Shown here piece by piece: positions 36,093 to 47,418 of a stretch of DNA of 64,000 nucleotides; within the stretch, counting starts at the first letter, position 1, and every line of letters begins with the position of its first letter. This DNA is from Thermobifida halotolerans (GTDB lineage Bacteria; Actinomycetota; Actinomycetes; Streptosporangiales; Streptosporangiaceae). A program made the translations under genes and the position numbers. The notes beneath the pieces are model-generated. The model saw nothing but the letters and a program-made list of their open reading frames with translations. It made no database searches and was not told where the DNA came from. The stretch lies in assembly GCF_003574835.2 (NCBI RefSeq), contig NZ_CP063196.1, positions 2,790,001 through 2,854,000 on the forward strand, in the 5' to 3' direction.

Positions 36093-37283
36093 CTAGCGGT
36101 CCTCCTCGGCCGAGCGGCCCCCCGTCTCCGGTGCCGCGGCCCCGCCGTCCCCCTCGGAGAAGTCGTCGAAGTCGGGCTCCTCGGCGTCGCTCCACACCAC
36201 GTCGTCGCCGACGTCGACGATCTCCAGCCCTTCCAGGACGGCCAGTCGCTCGTCGGCGTCGGTCACGCCCTCCCGGTCCACGGCCGAGGCACGGGAGAAG
36301 TACTCGCGGGCCTCCTCCTTGCGTCCCAGCTCCAGGAGGACGTCGGCGTAGGCGTAGAACAGCCGTGCCACCCACGGCCGGGCCCGCCGTTCCTTGAGTT
36401 GCGGGCACTGCAGTTCGACCAGGGCGCCCTGGAGGTCGCCCATGTCGCGCCGCGCTCCCGAGGCGACGATGCGCAGTTCGATCTGGTCGGCCATGTCGAG
36501 TCTGTCGGTCCCGGGCCCGTGCGCGATCTCCAGGGCGCGCTCCGGGCGTCCGACACCGCGTTCGCAGTCGGCGATCATGGGAAGGTAGGTGTCCTGCCCC
36601 GTGATGCGGCGGGCGGCACGCAGCTCCGAGAGCGCCTCCTGCCACCTGCCCACGGTGTAGGCCGCGACACCGGCCGCCTCCCGCACCGCGCCGACGCGGG
36701 ACGCCCTGCGACGCGCGTAGAGAGCGTGCTGGTAGGCGCGTTCCGGGTCCTGGTCGAGCAGGTCTCCTGCCGCGACCAGGTGCTTGGCGACCAACTCCGC
36801 CAGCGACTTGGGCAGAGTCCGCAGTTCGCCGCGGATCTCGGGGTCCAGGCGGTGGACGAGCGCGTCCTCCGGAAGTTCCGGAGCGGCCTCCTTCGGAGTG
36901 GCCGTCTCCTCCGCCGGACGGCGGTCCCGTTCCTGGGCACGGTCACGGCCTGAGCGGTCGGAGCGACCTCCACCGGCGCGGGCGGGCTGGCCGCCGCGAC
37001 GCTGGCCGTACCTGCGCTCTCCTCGGTCCTTCGGGTACTCCCGACGCTCACCGCCCTCGCGGGATTCACCACCGCGGCGCTGCTGGCGCTCGTCACGGCG
37101 GCCGTCGTGCTCGGTGTCCCGGTTCCTCCACGAGCGGCGGCTCTGACCGGAGTTCCCCCGACGGCCACTGTGGCCGGACCGGGAGCCGCCCTGTCCTCCC
37201 TGACCGTGTCCGCCAGATCGGGAACCTTTCCGGTTTCGGGCTCCGAAGTCGTCGTGCCCTTCCGATCGGCTGTCGTCAGTCAT
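36093..37283 (-). CDS. TPR-like protein with R/G-rich disordered N-terminus, 396 aa
   Basis: Residues 1 to about 130 are low-complexity Arg/Gly/Ser/Gln-rich with repeated RGG/GG-R patterns (e.g. SGRRGNSGQSRRSWRNRD, REGGERREYPKDRGERRYGQ). The remainder is a helical-repeat domain: LPKSLAELVAKHLVAAGDLL, AYQHALYARRRASRVGAVRE, AGVAAYTVGRWQEALSELRA and YAYADVLLELGRKEEAREYF, consistent with TPR units. The last 40 residues are acidic. Homologues sit next to tyrS/rRNA in related actinobacteria; no function is established. The RGG-like tail suggests RNA or ribosome association (inference). It is the next gene after the rRNA operon terminator. Confidence 0.8.
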   Translation of the reverse strand: MTDDSRSEGHDDFGARNRKGSRSGGHGQGGQGGSRSGHSGRRGNSGQSRRSWRNRDTEHDGRRDERQQRRGGESREGGERREYPKDRGERRYGQRRGGQPARAGGGRSDRSGRDRAQERDRRPAEETATPKEAAPELPEDALVHRLDPEIRGELRTLPKSLAELVAKHLVAAGDLLDQDPERAYQHALYARRRASRVGAVREAAGVAAYTVGRWQEALSELRAARRITGQDTYLPMIADCERGVGRPERALEIAHGPGTDRLDMADQIELRIVASGARRDMGDLQGALVELQCPQLKERRARPWVARLFYAYADVLLELGRKEEAREYFSRASAVDREGVTDADERLAVLEGLEIVDVGDDVVWSDAEEPDFDDFSEGDGGAAAPETGGRSAEEDR

Positions 37284-37393
37284 GTTCCGTCCGTAAACAG
37301 TCAAAAGCGCTGCCACTTCCCCGTAGCAGCGCGAAGTGATTCCGAAGATGCACCTCAACTCTACGGTATCGGTGAATCTCCCGAGCATACGAA

Positions 37394-37426
37394 AGAGGGG
37401 CCGCCCCTTGCGGGGGCGGCCCCTCT
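37394..37426 (-). terminator. rRNA operon terminator
   Basis: A perfect 14-bp stem (AGAGGGGCCGCCCC at 37394-37407 with 37413-37426) with a 5-nt loop follows the 5S gene by about 10 bp. On the transcribed strand it is followed by TTTCG, a short U-tract. Confidence 0.9.
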
Positions 37427-37436
37427 CCAACACTGT

Positions 37437-37554
37437 GTACGGCGGCGACCTACTCTCCCACCCCACCAAAGAGGCAGTACCATCGGCGCTGGACGGCTTA
37501 ACTACCGGGTTCGGAAAGGGACCGGGTGGACCCCGCCCGCTATGACCGCCGTAA
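37437..37554 (-). rRNA. rrf: 5S ribosomal RNA
   Basis: On the minus strand the gene begins TTACGGCGGTCATAGCGGGC and ends near GGTCGCCGCCGTAC, forming the terminal helix I with its 5' end. Internal landmarks include CCCGGTCCCTTTCCGAACC and GCCTCTTTGGTGGGGTGGGA. Ends are approximate within about 5 nt. Confidence 0.92.
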
Positions 37555-37616
37555 CCCTCACACCCACCCACACACCCAACAAAAGCATGCAAGCAGGAAA
37601 CCTCAACATGAACAAC

Positions 37617-37627
37617 GTGCGCGAGCA
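37617..37627 (-). other. 3' arm of the pre-23S processing stem
   Basis: TGCTCGCGCAC on the transcribed strand follows the 23S 3' end. It is perfectly complementary over 11 nt to GTGCGCGAGCA at 40742-40752, just before the 23S 5' end. This would be the RNase III-type processing helix. Confidence 0.6.
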
Positions 37628-37644
37628 CCCAGCATCTGCGGTGG

Positions 37645-40726
<3,082 letters not shown>

Positions 40727-40741
40727 ACCACAGAAACAAGA

Positions 40742-40752
40742 TGCTCGCGCAC
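40742..40752 (-). other. 5' arm of the pre-23S processing stem
   Basis: GTGCGCGAGCA on the transcribed strand pairs perfectly with the trailer at 37617-37627, bracketing 23S rRNA. Confidence 0.6.
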
Positions 40753-41080
40753 ACTATCCACAAATCAAAACACACACCACACACCCGACCACCACCGAAC
40801 CCACAACCAGCAACCCCACCCACACAGGCAGAACCACCAAGCCCGGAGTTCGTCGGGATGGCACCCGCGGAAACAACCACCCAGCACCCCACCCACCCGG
40901 GCAGGACACCAAGGAAACACGGTTGCTCCCTCAGACACCCAACAGCGCGCCCCCACACCACCACAGGCAGCACAGGGGAAGTTCGCTCTCACAACCGAGT
41001 ACCACCCGCCCTCCAGCACCAAGCCAGACGACGAGGGTTCCACTTACGAGCTGGTCGGCCACATCGGAAAAACAACCGAC

Positions 41081-41090
41081 ACTCAACAGC
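41081..41090 (-). other. 3' arm of the pre-16S processing stem
   Basis: GCTGTTGAGT on the transcribed strand, a few nucleotides after the 16S 3' end, pairs over 10 nt with ACTCAACAGC in the leader at 42804-42813. Confidence 0.6.
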
Positions 41091-41091
41091 T

Positions 41092-42632
<1,541 letters not shown>

Positions 42633-42803
42633 GGCCAAACACCACCCACACCCGCCAGGGCGCAGGCAGCAAACCTGAAACAGAGGCTCATCCCGACCAG
42701 ACACCCAAACCAGGGTGCCGATCAAAGGAACCCCCACCCCCTCACAACCATGAGGAAGTGGCAGGAGCCAAAATCACAAACTCGGCTGTAAAAACAAACA
42801 CGC

Positions 42804-42820
42804 GCTGTTGAGTTCTCAAG
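42804..42820 (-). promoter_or_regulatory. rRNA leader: pre-16S processing arm with boxA-like element
   Basis: The transcribed strand reads TTGTTTCTTGAGAACTCAAC then AGCGCG, the TTGAGAACTCAACAG element common in actinobacterial rRNA leaders. ACTCAACAGC (42804-42813) is complementary to the 16S trailer at 41081-41090. The adjoining TTCTTGAGAAC is a likely antitermination/boxA-type segment (inference). Confidence 0.6.
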
Positions 42821-42933
42821 AAACAACCGCCGACCGTCCACAAGCCACCAGGCTCTTCCCCAGCCGCGGCATTCCCGCTACACCCCCCAGAAACCAACCG
42901 ACTCGCGTCAGTCCTTGTTTCCGGGGTGTTTCC

Positions 42934-42939
42934 ACTCTA
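42934..42939 (-). promoter_or_regulatory. -10-like hexamer TAGAGT, proximal rRNA promoter candidate
   Basis: On the minus strand GGGGGTAGAGTGGAAAC contains TAGAGT about 300 bp before 16S. It is the third of three similarly spaced hexamers. No good -35 is seen; Streptomyces rRNA promoters also often lack one. Confidence 0.35.
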
Positions 42940-43038
42940 CCCCCTGCCCGAGACTCCTCGGACCACCCGGTTCGGAGTGGAACCAGAACCAGCCCGCCCG
43001 CGACCCTCGCCGCGTTCGTTCCGCTCAGTTCACTTCCC

Positions 43039-43044
43039 AGACTA
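43039..43044 (-). promoter_or_regulatory. -10-like hexamer TAGTCT, middle rRNA promoter candidate
   Basis: GCGGGTAGTCTGGGAAG on the minus strand places TAGTCT 105 bp upstream of the proximal hexamer. A TTGTGC lies 20 bp before it, slightly too far for an ideal -35. Confidence 0.35.
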
Positions 43045-43138
43045 CCCGCTCCGCAGAGTGCTCCGCACAACCACCGAACGGACCCTGGACACGCCACCTC
43101 ACACCCGGGAAACCCCAGGCCATCGGCGACGCCGAAAG

Positions 43139-43144
43139 ACTCTA
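43139..43144 (-). promoter_or_regulatory. -10-like hexamer TAGAGT, distal rRNA promoter candidate
   Basis: GGTCGGCTAGAGTCTTTCGG on the minus strand; the hexamer TTCGCC lies 18 bp upstream as a weak -35. It is 100 bp upstream of the middle hexamer and 45 bp downstream of the last ECF-type promoter unit. Confidence 0.4.
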
Positions 43145-43188
43145 GCCGACCCCCGCCCATTTGGCGAACCAGGCCGGGCAAACCAGTA

Positions 43189-43216
43189 CAACAGGCATCA
43201 GGCCCAGGCTATTCCC
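43189..43216 (-). promoter_or_regulatory. ECF (SigR/SigH-type) promoter candidate, unit 1
   Basis: GGGAAT (43211-43216), 18-bp spacer, GTTG (43189-43192). It is the unit nearest the rRNA genes, about 560 bp from the 16S 5' end. Confidence 0.65.
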
Positions 43217-43264
43217 GGCCCCCTCCCGAAGGAGGTACCGCCTGCTGACGGCTCCGACTCGGTC

Positions 43265-43292
43265 CAACAGGATCAGGTCCGGGGTTATTCCC
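43265..43292 (-). promoter_or_regulatory. ECF (SigR/SigH-type) promoter candidate, unit 2
   Basis: GGGAAT (43287-43292), 18-bp spacer, GTTG (43265-43268). Confidence 0.65.
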
Positions 43293-43344
43293 CGACCCCC
43301 TCCTACGGGAGGAGGAGCCACCTGCCGGCCGGTCCTACCCGCTA

Positions 43345-43372
43345 CAACAGGCGCAGGCCCCGGATTGTTCCC
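43345..43372 (-). promoter_or_regulatory. ECF (SigR/SigH-type) promoter candidate, unit 3
   Basis: GGGAAC (43367-43372), 18-bp spacer, GTTG (43345-43348). The whole promoter core is identical to unit 6. Confidence 0.65.
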
Positions 43373-43407
43373 GAACCCTCCCGCCTGTCCAGCGGACCGA
43401 ACCAGTC

Positions 43408-43435
43408 CAACAGACGCCGGGGCCGGACTATTCCC
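43408..43435 (-). promoter_or_regulatory. ECF (SigR/SigH-type) promoter candidate, unit 4
   Basis: GGGAAT (43430-43435), 18-bp spacer, GTTG (43408-43411). The sequence upstream of its -35 is identical to that of unit 1. Confidence 0.65.
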
Positions 43436-43475
43436 GGCCCCCTCCCGAAGGAGGTACCGCCTGCTGACAGGCATC

Positions 43476-43503
43476 CAACAGCCACAGGGCCCCGGCTGTT
43501 CCC
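43476..43503 (-). promoter_or_regulatory. ECF (SigR/SigH-type) promoter candidate, unit 5
   Basis: GGGAAC (43498-43503), 18-bp spacer, GTTG (43476-43479). Confidence 0.65.
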
Positions 43504-43536
43504 GGACCTTCCCGACTGCTGGGGACCGACCTGTTC

Positions 43537-43564
43537 CAACAGGCGCAGGCCCCGGATTGTTCCC
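43537..43564 (-). promoter_or_regulatory. ECF (SigR/SigH-type) promoter candidate, unit 6
   Basis: GGGAAC (43559-43564), 18-bp spacer, GTTG (43537-43540). Identical in core to unit 3. Confidence 0.65.
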
Positions 43565-43598
43565 GAGTCCTCCAGCCCGTCTGGCGGACAAACAGCCC

Positions 43599-43626
43599 CA
43601 ACAGCCACGAAGCCCCGGTTGTTCCC
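43599..43626 (-). promoter_or_regulatory. ECF (SigR/SigH-type) promoter candidate, unit 7
   Basis: GGGAAC (43621-43626), 18-bp spacer, GTTG (43599-43602). Confidence 0.65.
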
Positions 43627-43677
43627 CGGTGCCTCCCCTGGACGGAGGACCGCCTGCCGAACAGGGCCGAACTACTC

Positions 43678-43705
43678 GAACACGCCGCGGTGGCCGACTG
43701 TTCCC
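43678..43705 (-). promoter_or_regulatory. ECF (SigR/SigH-type) promoter candidate, unit 8 (outermost)
   Basis: GGGAAC (43700-43705), 18-bp spacer, GTTC (43678-43681). It is the most divergent unit, about 155 bp after the tyrS stop codon. Confidence 0.55.
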
Positions 43706-43827
43706 GAGCCTTTCCGGACCCTCGCCTCGTCTGCCCGCGAAGCCCGCGGCACACGGATCGCAGCGGAGATCCCGGCCCGACGGACGACGACGCCGCCGGA
43801 AACACGGGGCACGCCACGCCGTAGGAA

Positions 43828-43851
43828 TCCCCTCCCCCTCGAGGGAGGGGA
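43828..43851 (-). terminator. Terminator of tyrS
   Basis: A 9-bp stem (TCCCCTCCC at 43828-43836 with 43843-43851) closes a 6-nt loop, 7 bp after the tyrS stop. It insulates tyrS from the promoter array that follows. Confidence 0.6.
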
Positions 43852-43858
43852 ACGGAGG

Positions 43859-45157
43859 TCAGCGCAGGACCACTCCGCCGACGTTGCGCTTGCCCCGACG
43901 GAGCACCAGGTAGCGTCCGTGCAGCAGATCCTCCTCGGAGACCCGCGCCTCGATGTCGGTGATCTTGGCGTTGTTCAGGTAGGCCCCGCCCTCCTGCACC
44001 GCCCGGCGGGCCGCCGACTTGCTGGGCACCAGCCCGGTGGCCGCCAGCAGGTCCACCACGGGCGGCAGTTCGCCCACCGGTCCCGCGAGTTCGACGTGGG
44101 GGACCTCGGCCAGGGCCGCCCCGAGGGTTCCCGGGTTGAGTTCCGCCAGCGTCCCCTGACCGAACAGCGCCCTGCTGGCCTCGATGACGTTGCGGCACTC
44201 CTGTTCCCCGTGGACCAGGGTGGTCAGCTCCTCCGCCAGCGCCCGCTGCGCCGCACGCGCGGCGGGCCGCTCGGCGGTCTGCCGCTCCAGCTCCTCGATC
44301 TCCTCACGGGAGCGGAAGCTGAAGATGCGCAGGTACCGGGAGACGTCCCGGTCGTCGGAGTTGAACCAGAACTGGTAGAAGGCGTAGGGGCTGGTCAGTT
44401 CGGCGTCCAGCCACACCGCGCCGCTCTCGGTCTTGCCGAACTTGGTGCCGTCGGCCTTGGTGAGCAGGTTGGTGGTGAGGGCGTGGGCGGGACCGTGCGG
44501 CTCGTTGCCGTCCATCCGGCGGATCAGGTCCAGGCCGGCGGTGATGTTGCCCCACTGGTCGCTGCCGCCGATCTGGAGCGTGCAGCCGTGTCTGCGGTAC
44601 AGCTCCACGTAGTCGTAGGACTGCAGCAGCACGTAGCTGAACTCGGTGTAGCTCATCCCCACACCGTCGAGTCTGCTCCTGACGGTCTCCCGGGCGAGCA
44701 TCTGGTTGATGCTGAAGTGTTTGCCGACGTCGCGCAGCAGTTCGATCGCGCCCAGCTTCCCGAGCCATTCGGCGTTGTCCACGAGAACGGCGTCGGTGGG
44801 CCGCGGCGTCTCGCCCTCGGGGGTGAAGTCCAGGAACGCCGAGAGCTGGCGTCCCAGGTTCCCGACCCACTCCTGGACGGTCTCCACCGAGTTGAGGGCG
44901 CGTTCGGCGTTGGGTTTGGGGTCGCCGATCATGCCGGTGCCACCACCGACCAGAGCGATCGGCCGGTGCCCCGCTCGCTGGAAGCGGGCCAGGGTGAGTG
45001 CCTGGGTCAGGTGGCCGACGTGCAGGCTCCCCGCCGTGGGATCGAATCCGCAATAGAGGGTGACCGGGCCATCGGCGAGCGCCTTGCGCAGATCGTCAAG
45101 GTCGGTGGTCTGCGCGATGAGTCCGCGCCACTGCAGGTCGTCGATGATGTCGGTCAT
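43859..45157 (-). CDS. tyrS: Tyrosyl-tRNA synthetase, 432 aa
   Basis: This class I synthetase charges tRNA-Tyr. The Rossmann domain begins [20 protein letters not shown] (HIGH-type motif HVGH); tyrosine-site residues lie in [20 protein letters not shown] and [10 protein letters not shown]. The KMSKS-type loop reads [16 protein letters not shown]. The C-terminal S4 domain is [23 protein letters not shown] at 45157 ([16 protein letters not shown]) has an adequate GGAAAGA upstream. Length is standard. It lies directly upstream of the rRNA promoter array and is divergent from the hydrolase gene. Confidence 0.96.
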   Translation of the reverse strand: MTDIIDDLQWRGLIAQTTDLDDLRKALADGPVTLYCGFDPTAGSLHVGHLTQALTLARFQRAGHRPIALVGGGTGMIGDPKPNAERALNSVETVQEWVGNLGRQLSAFLDFTPEGETPRPTDAVLVDNAEWLGKLGAIELLRDVGKHFSINQMLARETVRSRLDGVGMSYTEFSYVLLQSYDYVELYRRHGCTLQIGGSDQWGNITAGLDLIRRMDGNEPHGPAHALTTNLLTKADGTKFGKTESGAVWLDAELTSPYAFYQFWFNSDDRDVSRYLRIFSFRSREEIEELERQTAERPAARAAQRALAEELTTLVHGEQECRNVIEASRALFGQGTLAELNPGTLGAALAEVPHVELAGPVGELPPVVDLLAATGLVPSKSAARRAVQEGGAYLNNAKITDIEARVSEEDLLHGRYLVLRRGKRNVGGVVLR

Positions 45158-45287
45158 GAGGTCTTTCCGTAGGACTCTCTGGTTCGGTGGCCGGGACGCC
45201 TGAGGGTTCGCCGACCGCCTCTCTACGGTATCGGCTCACCGCGTGGACCGACGCGACGGTTCGTTTCCGCACCCCCTTGCGCTCCGT

Positions 45288-45326
45288 GGTTAATGCTATT
45301 AGCCTTCTGGTTATGGACGTTAACCA
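45288..45326. promoter_or_regulatory. Two candidate TetR operators before the hydrolase-TetR operon
   Basis: Operator 1 is GGTTAATGCTATTAGCC (45288-45304), a 7-bp dyad with one mismatch. Operator 2 is TGGTTATGGACGTTAACCA (45308-45326), with 6-bp arms TGGTTA/TAACCA around 7 bp. Both share GGTTA half-sites, are AT-rich against the background and lie just before the hydrolase start. The TetR protein encoded second in the operon is the natural candidate regulator. Confidence 0.55.
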
Positions 45327-45339
45327 AGAGGTTGTGACC

Positions 45340-46152
45340 ATGAGATTCCTGCAACGGCGGCACGGACGCGTCGCCTACGACCTCCGCGGAGCCGACAACA
45401 CCGGACCGCTCGTGGTGTGCGTGCCCGGCATGGGGTCGGTGCGCGCGAGCTTCCGCTTCCTCGCCCCGGCGCTCGCCGCCCAGAACCACCGGGTGGCCGT
45501 GATGGACCTCCGCGGCCACGGCGACAGCGACACCACCTTCGACGACTACGGGGACGAGGCGACGGGATCCGACGTCCTCGCGCTCGTCACCGAACTGGGC
45601 GACGCCCCGGCCCTCGTGGTGGGCAACTCGATGGGGGCGGCGGCCGCGGCGTGGGCCGCCGCGGAACGCCCCGACCTGGTCTCCGGACTGGTGCTGGTCG
45701 GCCCGTTCCTGCGGGACGCGGCGGGCGGAGCGGCACTGCGGCTCCTCATGCGGCTGATGCTGCTGCGCCCGTGGGGACCGGCCCTGCTCAGGGGCTACCT
45801 GACCAAGCTGTACTCGGGACGCGTCCCCGAGGGCCACGCCGCACACGAAGCCGCCGTGCTGGCCGCGCTGCGCCCGCGTGACCGCTACCGCGCGATCACG
45901 CGGACCGTCACGGGCACCACCCACGCTCCCGTGACGGCGCGGCTGCCCGAGGTGGCCGCCCCCTCCCTGGTGGTGATGGGCGAGGCCGACCCGGACTGGA
46001 AGGACCCCGCGGCCGAGGCCGCGTGGATCCGCGACCGGATCGGCTCCGAGGTGCTCATGGTCCCCGAAGCGGGCCACTACCCGCACGAGCAGCGCCCCGA
46101 CCTGGTCAACCCGGCGGTGCTGGAGTTCGCCGAACGGGTCTGCCGTGGCTAG
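45340..46152 (+). CDS. Alpha/beta-hydrolase, 270 aa
   Basis: Catalytic elements are the oxyanion strand LVVCVPGMGSVRASF, nucleophile elbow ALVVGNSMGAAAAAW (GxSxG), acid in VVMGEADPDWKD and His in VPEAGHYPHEQRPD. ATG at 45340 was chosen because AGAGG lies 9 nt upstream and because the alternative ATG at 45313 falls inside the operator 2 dyad. The substrate is unknown. Its end overlaps the TetR gene by 8 bp, and the pair probably forms an autoregulated detoxification or lipid-handling operon. Confidence 0.88.
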   Translation: MRFLQRRHGRVAYDLRGADNTGPLVVCVPGMGSVRASFRFLAPALAAQNHRVAVMDLRGHGDSDTTFDDYGDEATGSDVLALVTELGDAPALVVGNSMGAAAAAWAAAERPDLVSGLVLVGPFLRDAAGGAALRLLMRLMLLRPWGPALLRGYLTKLYSGRVPEGHAAHEAAVLAALRPRDRYRAITRTVTGTTHAPVTARLPEVAAPSLVVMGEADPDWKDPAAEAAWIRDRIGSEVLMVPEAGHYPHEQRPDLVNPAVLEFAERVCRG

Positions 46153-46732
46153 GGCGGGGCTGAGCGCCGCCTCCGTGGTCGAGGAGGCGGCGCGGGTCAG
46201 CGACGAGGAGGGCTACGCGCAGTTGACCCTGGCCGCGGTGGCCAAACGGCTGGGCGTGACCGTGCCCAGCCTGTACAAGCACGTGGCCGGGCTGGACGGG
46301 CTGCGCAGCGGGCTGCGTGTCCGGGCCGCGCGGGAGTTCGCCGAGGTGCTGGGGCGGGCTGTGCTGGGGCGCTCGGGACCGGACGCGCTGCGGTCCATGG
46401 CCCGCGCCTACCGCGACTACGCGCGCCGCCACCCCGGCCGGTACGCGGCCCTGCAGCAGGCTCCCGCCCCGGACGACCCGGAGGGGCAGGCCGCGGCGCA
46501 GTCGGTGCTGGAGGTGATCATCGCCGCGCTGCGCGGCTTCGACCTGCCGGAGGAAGCGGTGATCGACGCGATCCGGGCGACGCGCAGCGCCCTGCACGGT
46601 TTTGTCGCCCTGGAGGCCGACGGCGGCTTCGGTCTCCCGCAGGACGTCGACCACAGCTTCGACGTGATGGTCGAGATGTTCGTCCGGGCCTTTCGGACCT
46701 GGAACGCGGATCGGGAAAGGACGGTGTCGTGA
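46145..46732 (+). CDS. TetR-family regulator with WHG-type C-terminal domain, 195 aa
   Basis: An N-terminal helix-turn-helix (LTLAAVAKRLGVTVPSLYKH, about residues 27-46) is followed by an all-helical ligand domain whose end (SALHGFVALEADGGFGLP) fits the WHG-domain TetR subgroup. GTG at 46145 overlaps the hydrolase stop. The ligand is unknown. Two GGTTA dyads upstream of the operon are the likely binding sites. Confidence 0.9.
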   Translation: MARAGLSAASVVEEAARVSDEEGYAQLTLAAVAKRLGVTVPSLYKHVAGLDGLRSGLRVRAAREFAEVLGRAVLGRSGPDALRSMARAYRDYARRHPGRYAALQQAPAPDDPEGQAAAQSVLEVIIAALRGFDLPEEAVIDAIRATRSALHGFVALEADGGFGLPQDVDHSFDVMVEMFVRAFRTWNADRERTVS

Positions 46733-47307
46733 TGCTGGCCGGACACTTCGGGGTCTCGGGAATGGTGAAGGCGTGGCGGCCGGAACTGCCCATGGGGGTG
46801 CTCCTGGTGGCGAGCCAGGCACCCGACATCCTGTTCCTCTCCCTGGCCGCCGCCGGAGTCGAGAGCCTGGAACCGGTGGCGGGGCGCTCCGGCTACGGGT
46901 CGCTGCTGATCCACGCGCCCTACTCGCACGCGCTGCTCTCCGCCGTGCTGTTGTCGGCGGTCCTCGGGCTGCTGGTCCACCTGTGGGCCCGGGGCCGGTG
47001 GGGACCGGACTCCGGATGGGTGGTGGGAGGGGTGGTGTTCAGCCACTGGCTGCTGGACCTGCTGGTGCACCGGCCGGACATCGCGGTGCTGACGGGAGGC
47101 GCGGGCGGCCTCCCGTACCTGGGCCTGGGCCTGTGGGAGTTCCCGCTCCTGGCGGCGCTGGTCGAGGGTGCGCTGGTGGTGGCGGGGACGGTGCTGTACG
47201 CGTGGCGGACGCTGCGCGACCATCCCCGCCGCACCAGGGCGGTGCTCTACTCGGTCGGCGTGGCGCTGCTGCTCGTGGGCTCGTTCGTCTGGGACCTTCT
47301 GGGCTGA
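46729..47307 (+). CDS. Polytopic membrane protein (YdjM/metal-dependent hydrolase-like), 192 aa
   Basis: The protein is very hydrophobic with about five helices: residues 1-20 and 45-70 then VVGGVVFSHWLLDLLVH, EFPLLAALVEGALVVAGTVL and AVLYSVGVALLLVGSFVWDL. Conserved His/Asp positions (HFGVSG, SQAPDILF, YSHALLSAV, SHWLLDLLVHRPD) follow the pattern of inner-membrane YdjM/PF04307-type putative metal-dependent hydrolases. Start is GTG at 46729 or ATG at 46732; the GTG overlaps the TetR stop (GTGA). Function is unknown. Confidence 0.75.
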   Translation: MMLAGHFGVSGMVKAWRPELPMGVLLVASQAPDILFLSLAAAGVESLEPVAGRSGYGSLLIHAPYSHALLSAVLLSAVLGLLVHLWARGRWGPDSGWVVGGVVFSHWLLDLLVHRPDIAVLTGGAGGLPYLGLGLWEFPLLAALVEGALVVAGTVLYAWRTLRDHPRRTRAVLYSVGVALLLVGSFVWDLLG

Positions 47308-47318
47308 GGCTCACCCGG

Positions 47319-47354
47319 CGCGCTCCGGCGGTCCTCCCGCGCTGCCGGAGCGCG
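47319..47354. terminator. Bidirectional terminator between convergent genes
   Basis: An 11-bp perfect stem (CGCGCTCCGGC at 47319-47329 with 47344-47354) lies between the stops of the membrane protein (plus) and the DUF742 gene (minus). Confidence 0.6.
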
Positions 47355-47418
47355 TCCCCGCCACGGCTCGACCGCCGGTCCCGTCCACCGCCCGGCGCTC
47401 CCGGACGGGCGGAGGGGT

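Larger units (their letters stand above)
43185..43712 (-). repeat. Array of eight degenerate tandem repeats (61-80 bp) between tyrS and the rRNA operon
   Basis: Eight copies of a unit follow one another with periods 76, 80, 63, 68, 61, 62 and 79 bp. Each contains, on the minus strand, GGGAAYAR-N15-TGTTG (last base C in the outermost copy). Units 1 and 4 share a 41-bp identical run (43209-43249, 43428-43468); units 3 and 6 share 30 bp (43345-43374, 43537-43566), which indicates recent internal duplication. The spacers differ in sequence but most can form short hairpins (CCTCC-loop-GGAGG at 43222-43235, 43299-43312, 43441-43454 and 43632-43648). No coding interpretation is convincing; frames are open on both strands only because the region lacks AT. 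Confidence 0.85.

Noticed and set aside
43229-43249. T-box-like GGAGGTACCGCC sequence next to tyrS
   Set aside because: It is on the plus strand and downstream of tyrS, not in its leader. The full T-box architecture is missing, and it is explained by the duplicated hairpin of the array.
43185-43712. CRISPR array interpretation of the tandem repeats
   Set aside because: Repeat units are degenerate, lengths vary, spacers are partly shared and no cas gene is near.
43142-44198. Minus-strand frames in the array with repeated GNNPGPAP-like peptides, resembling a collagen-like repeat protein
   Set aside because: The peptide repeat simply translates the DNA repeat. The frame shifts between units because unit lengths (61-80 bp) are not multiples of three, and no consistent start or ribosome-binding site is present.
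42926-45172. A 748-codon plus-strand open frame running through the repeat array and antisense to tyrS
   Set aside because: It exists because the GC-rich repeats lack stop codons. It overlaps the well-supported tyrS gene on the other strand, has repeat-driven low-complexity sequence and no recognisable family.
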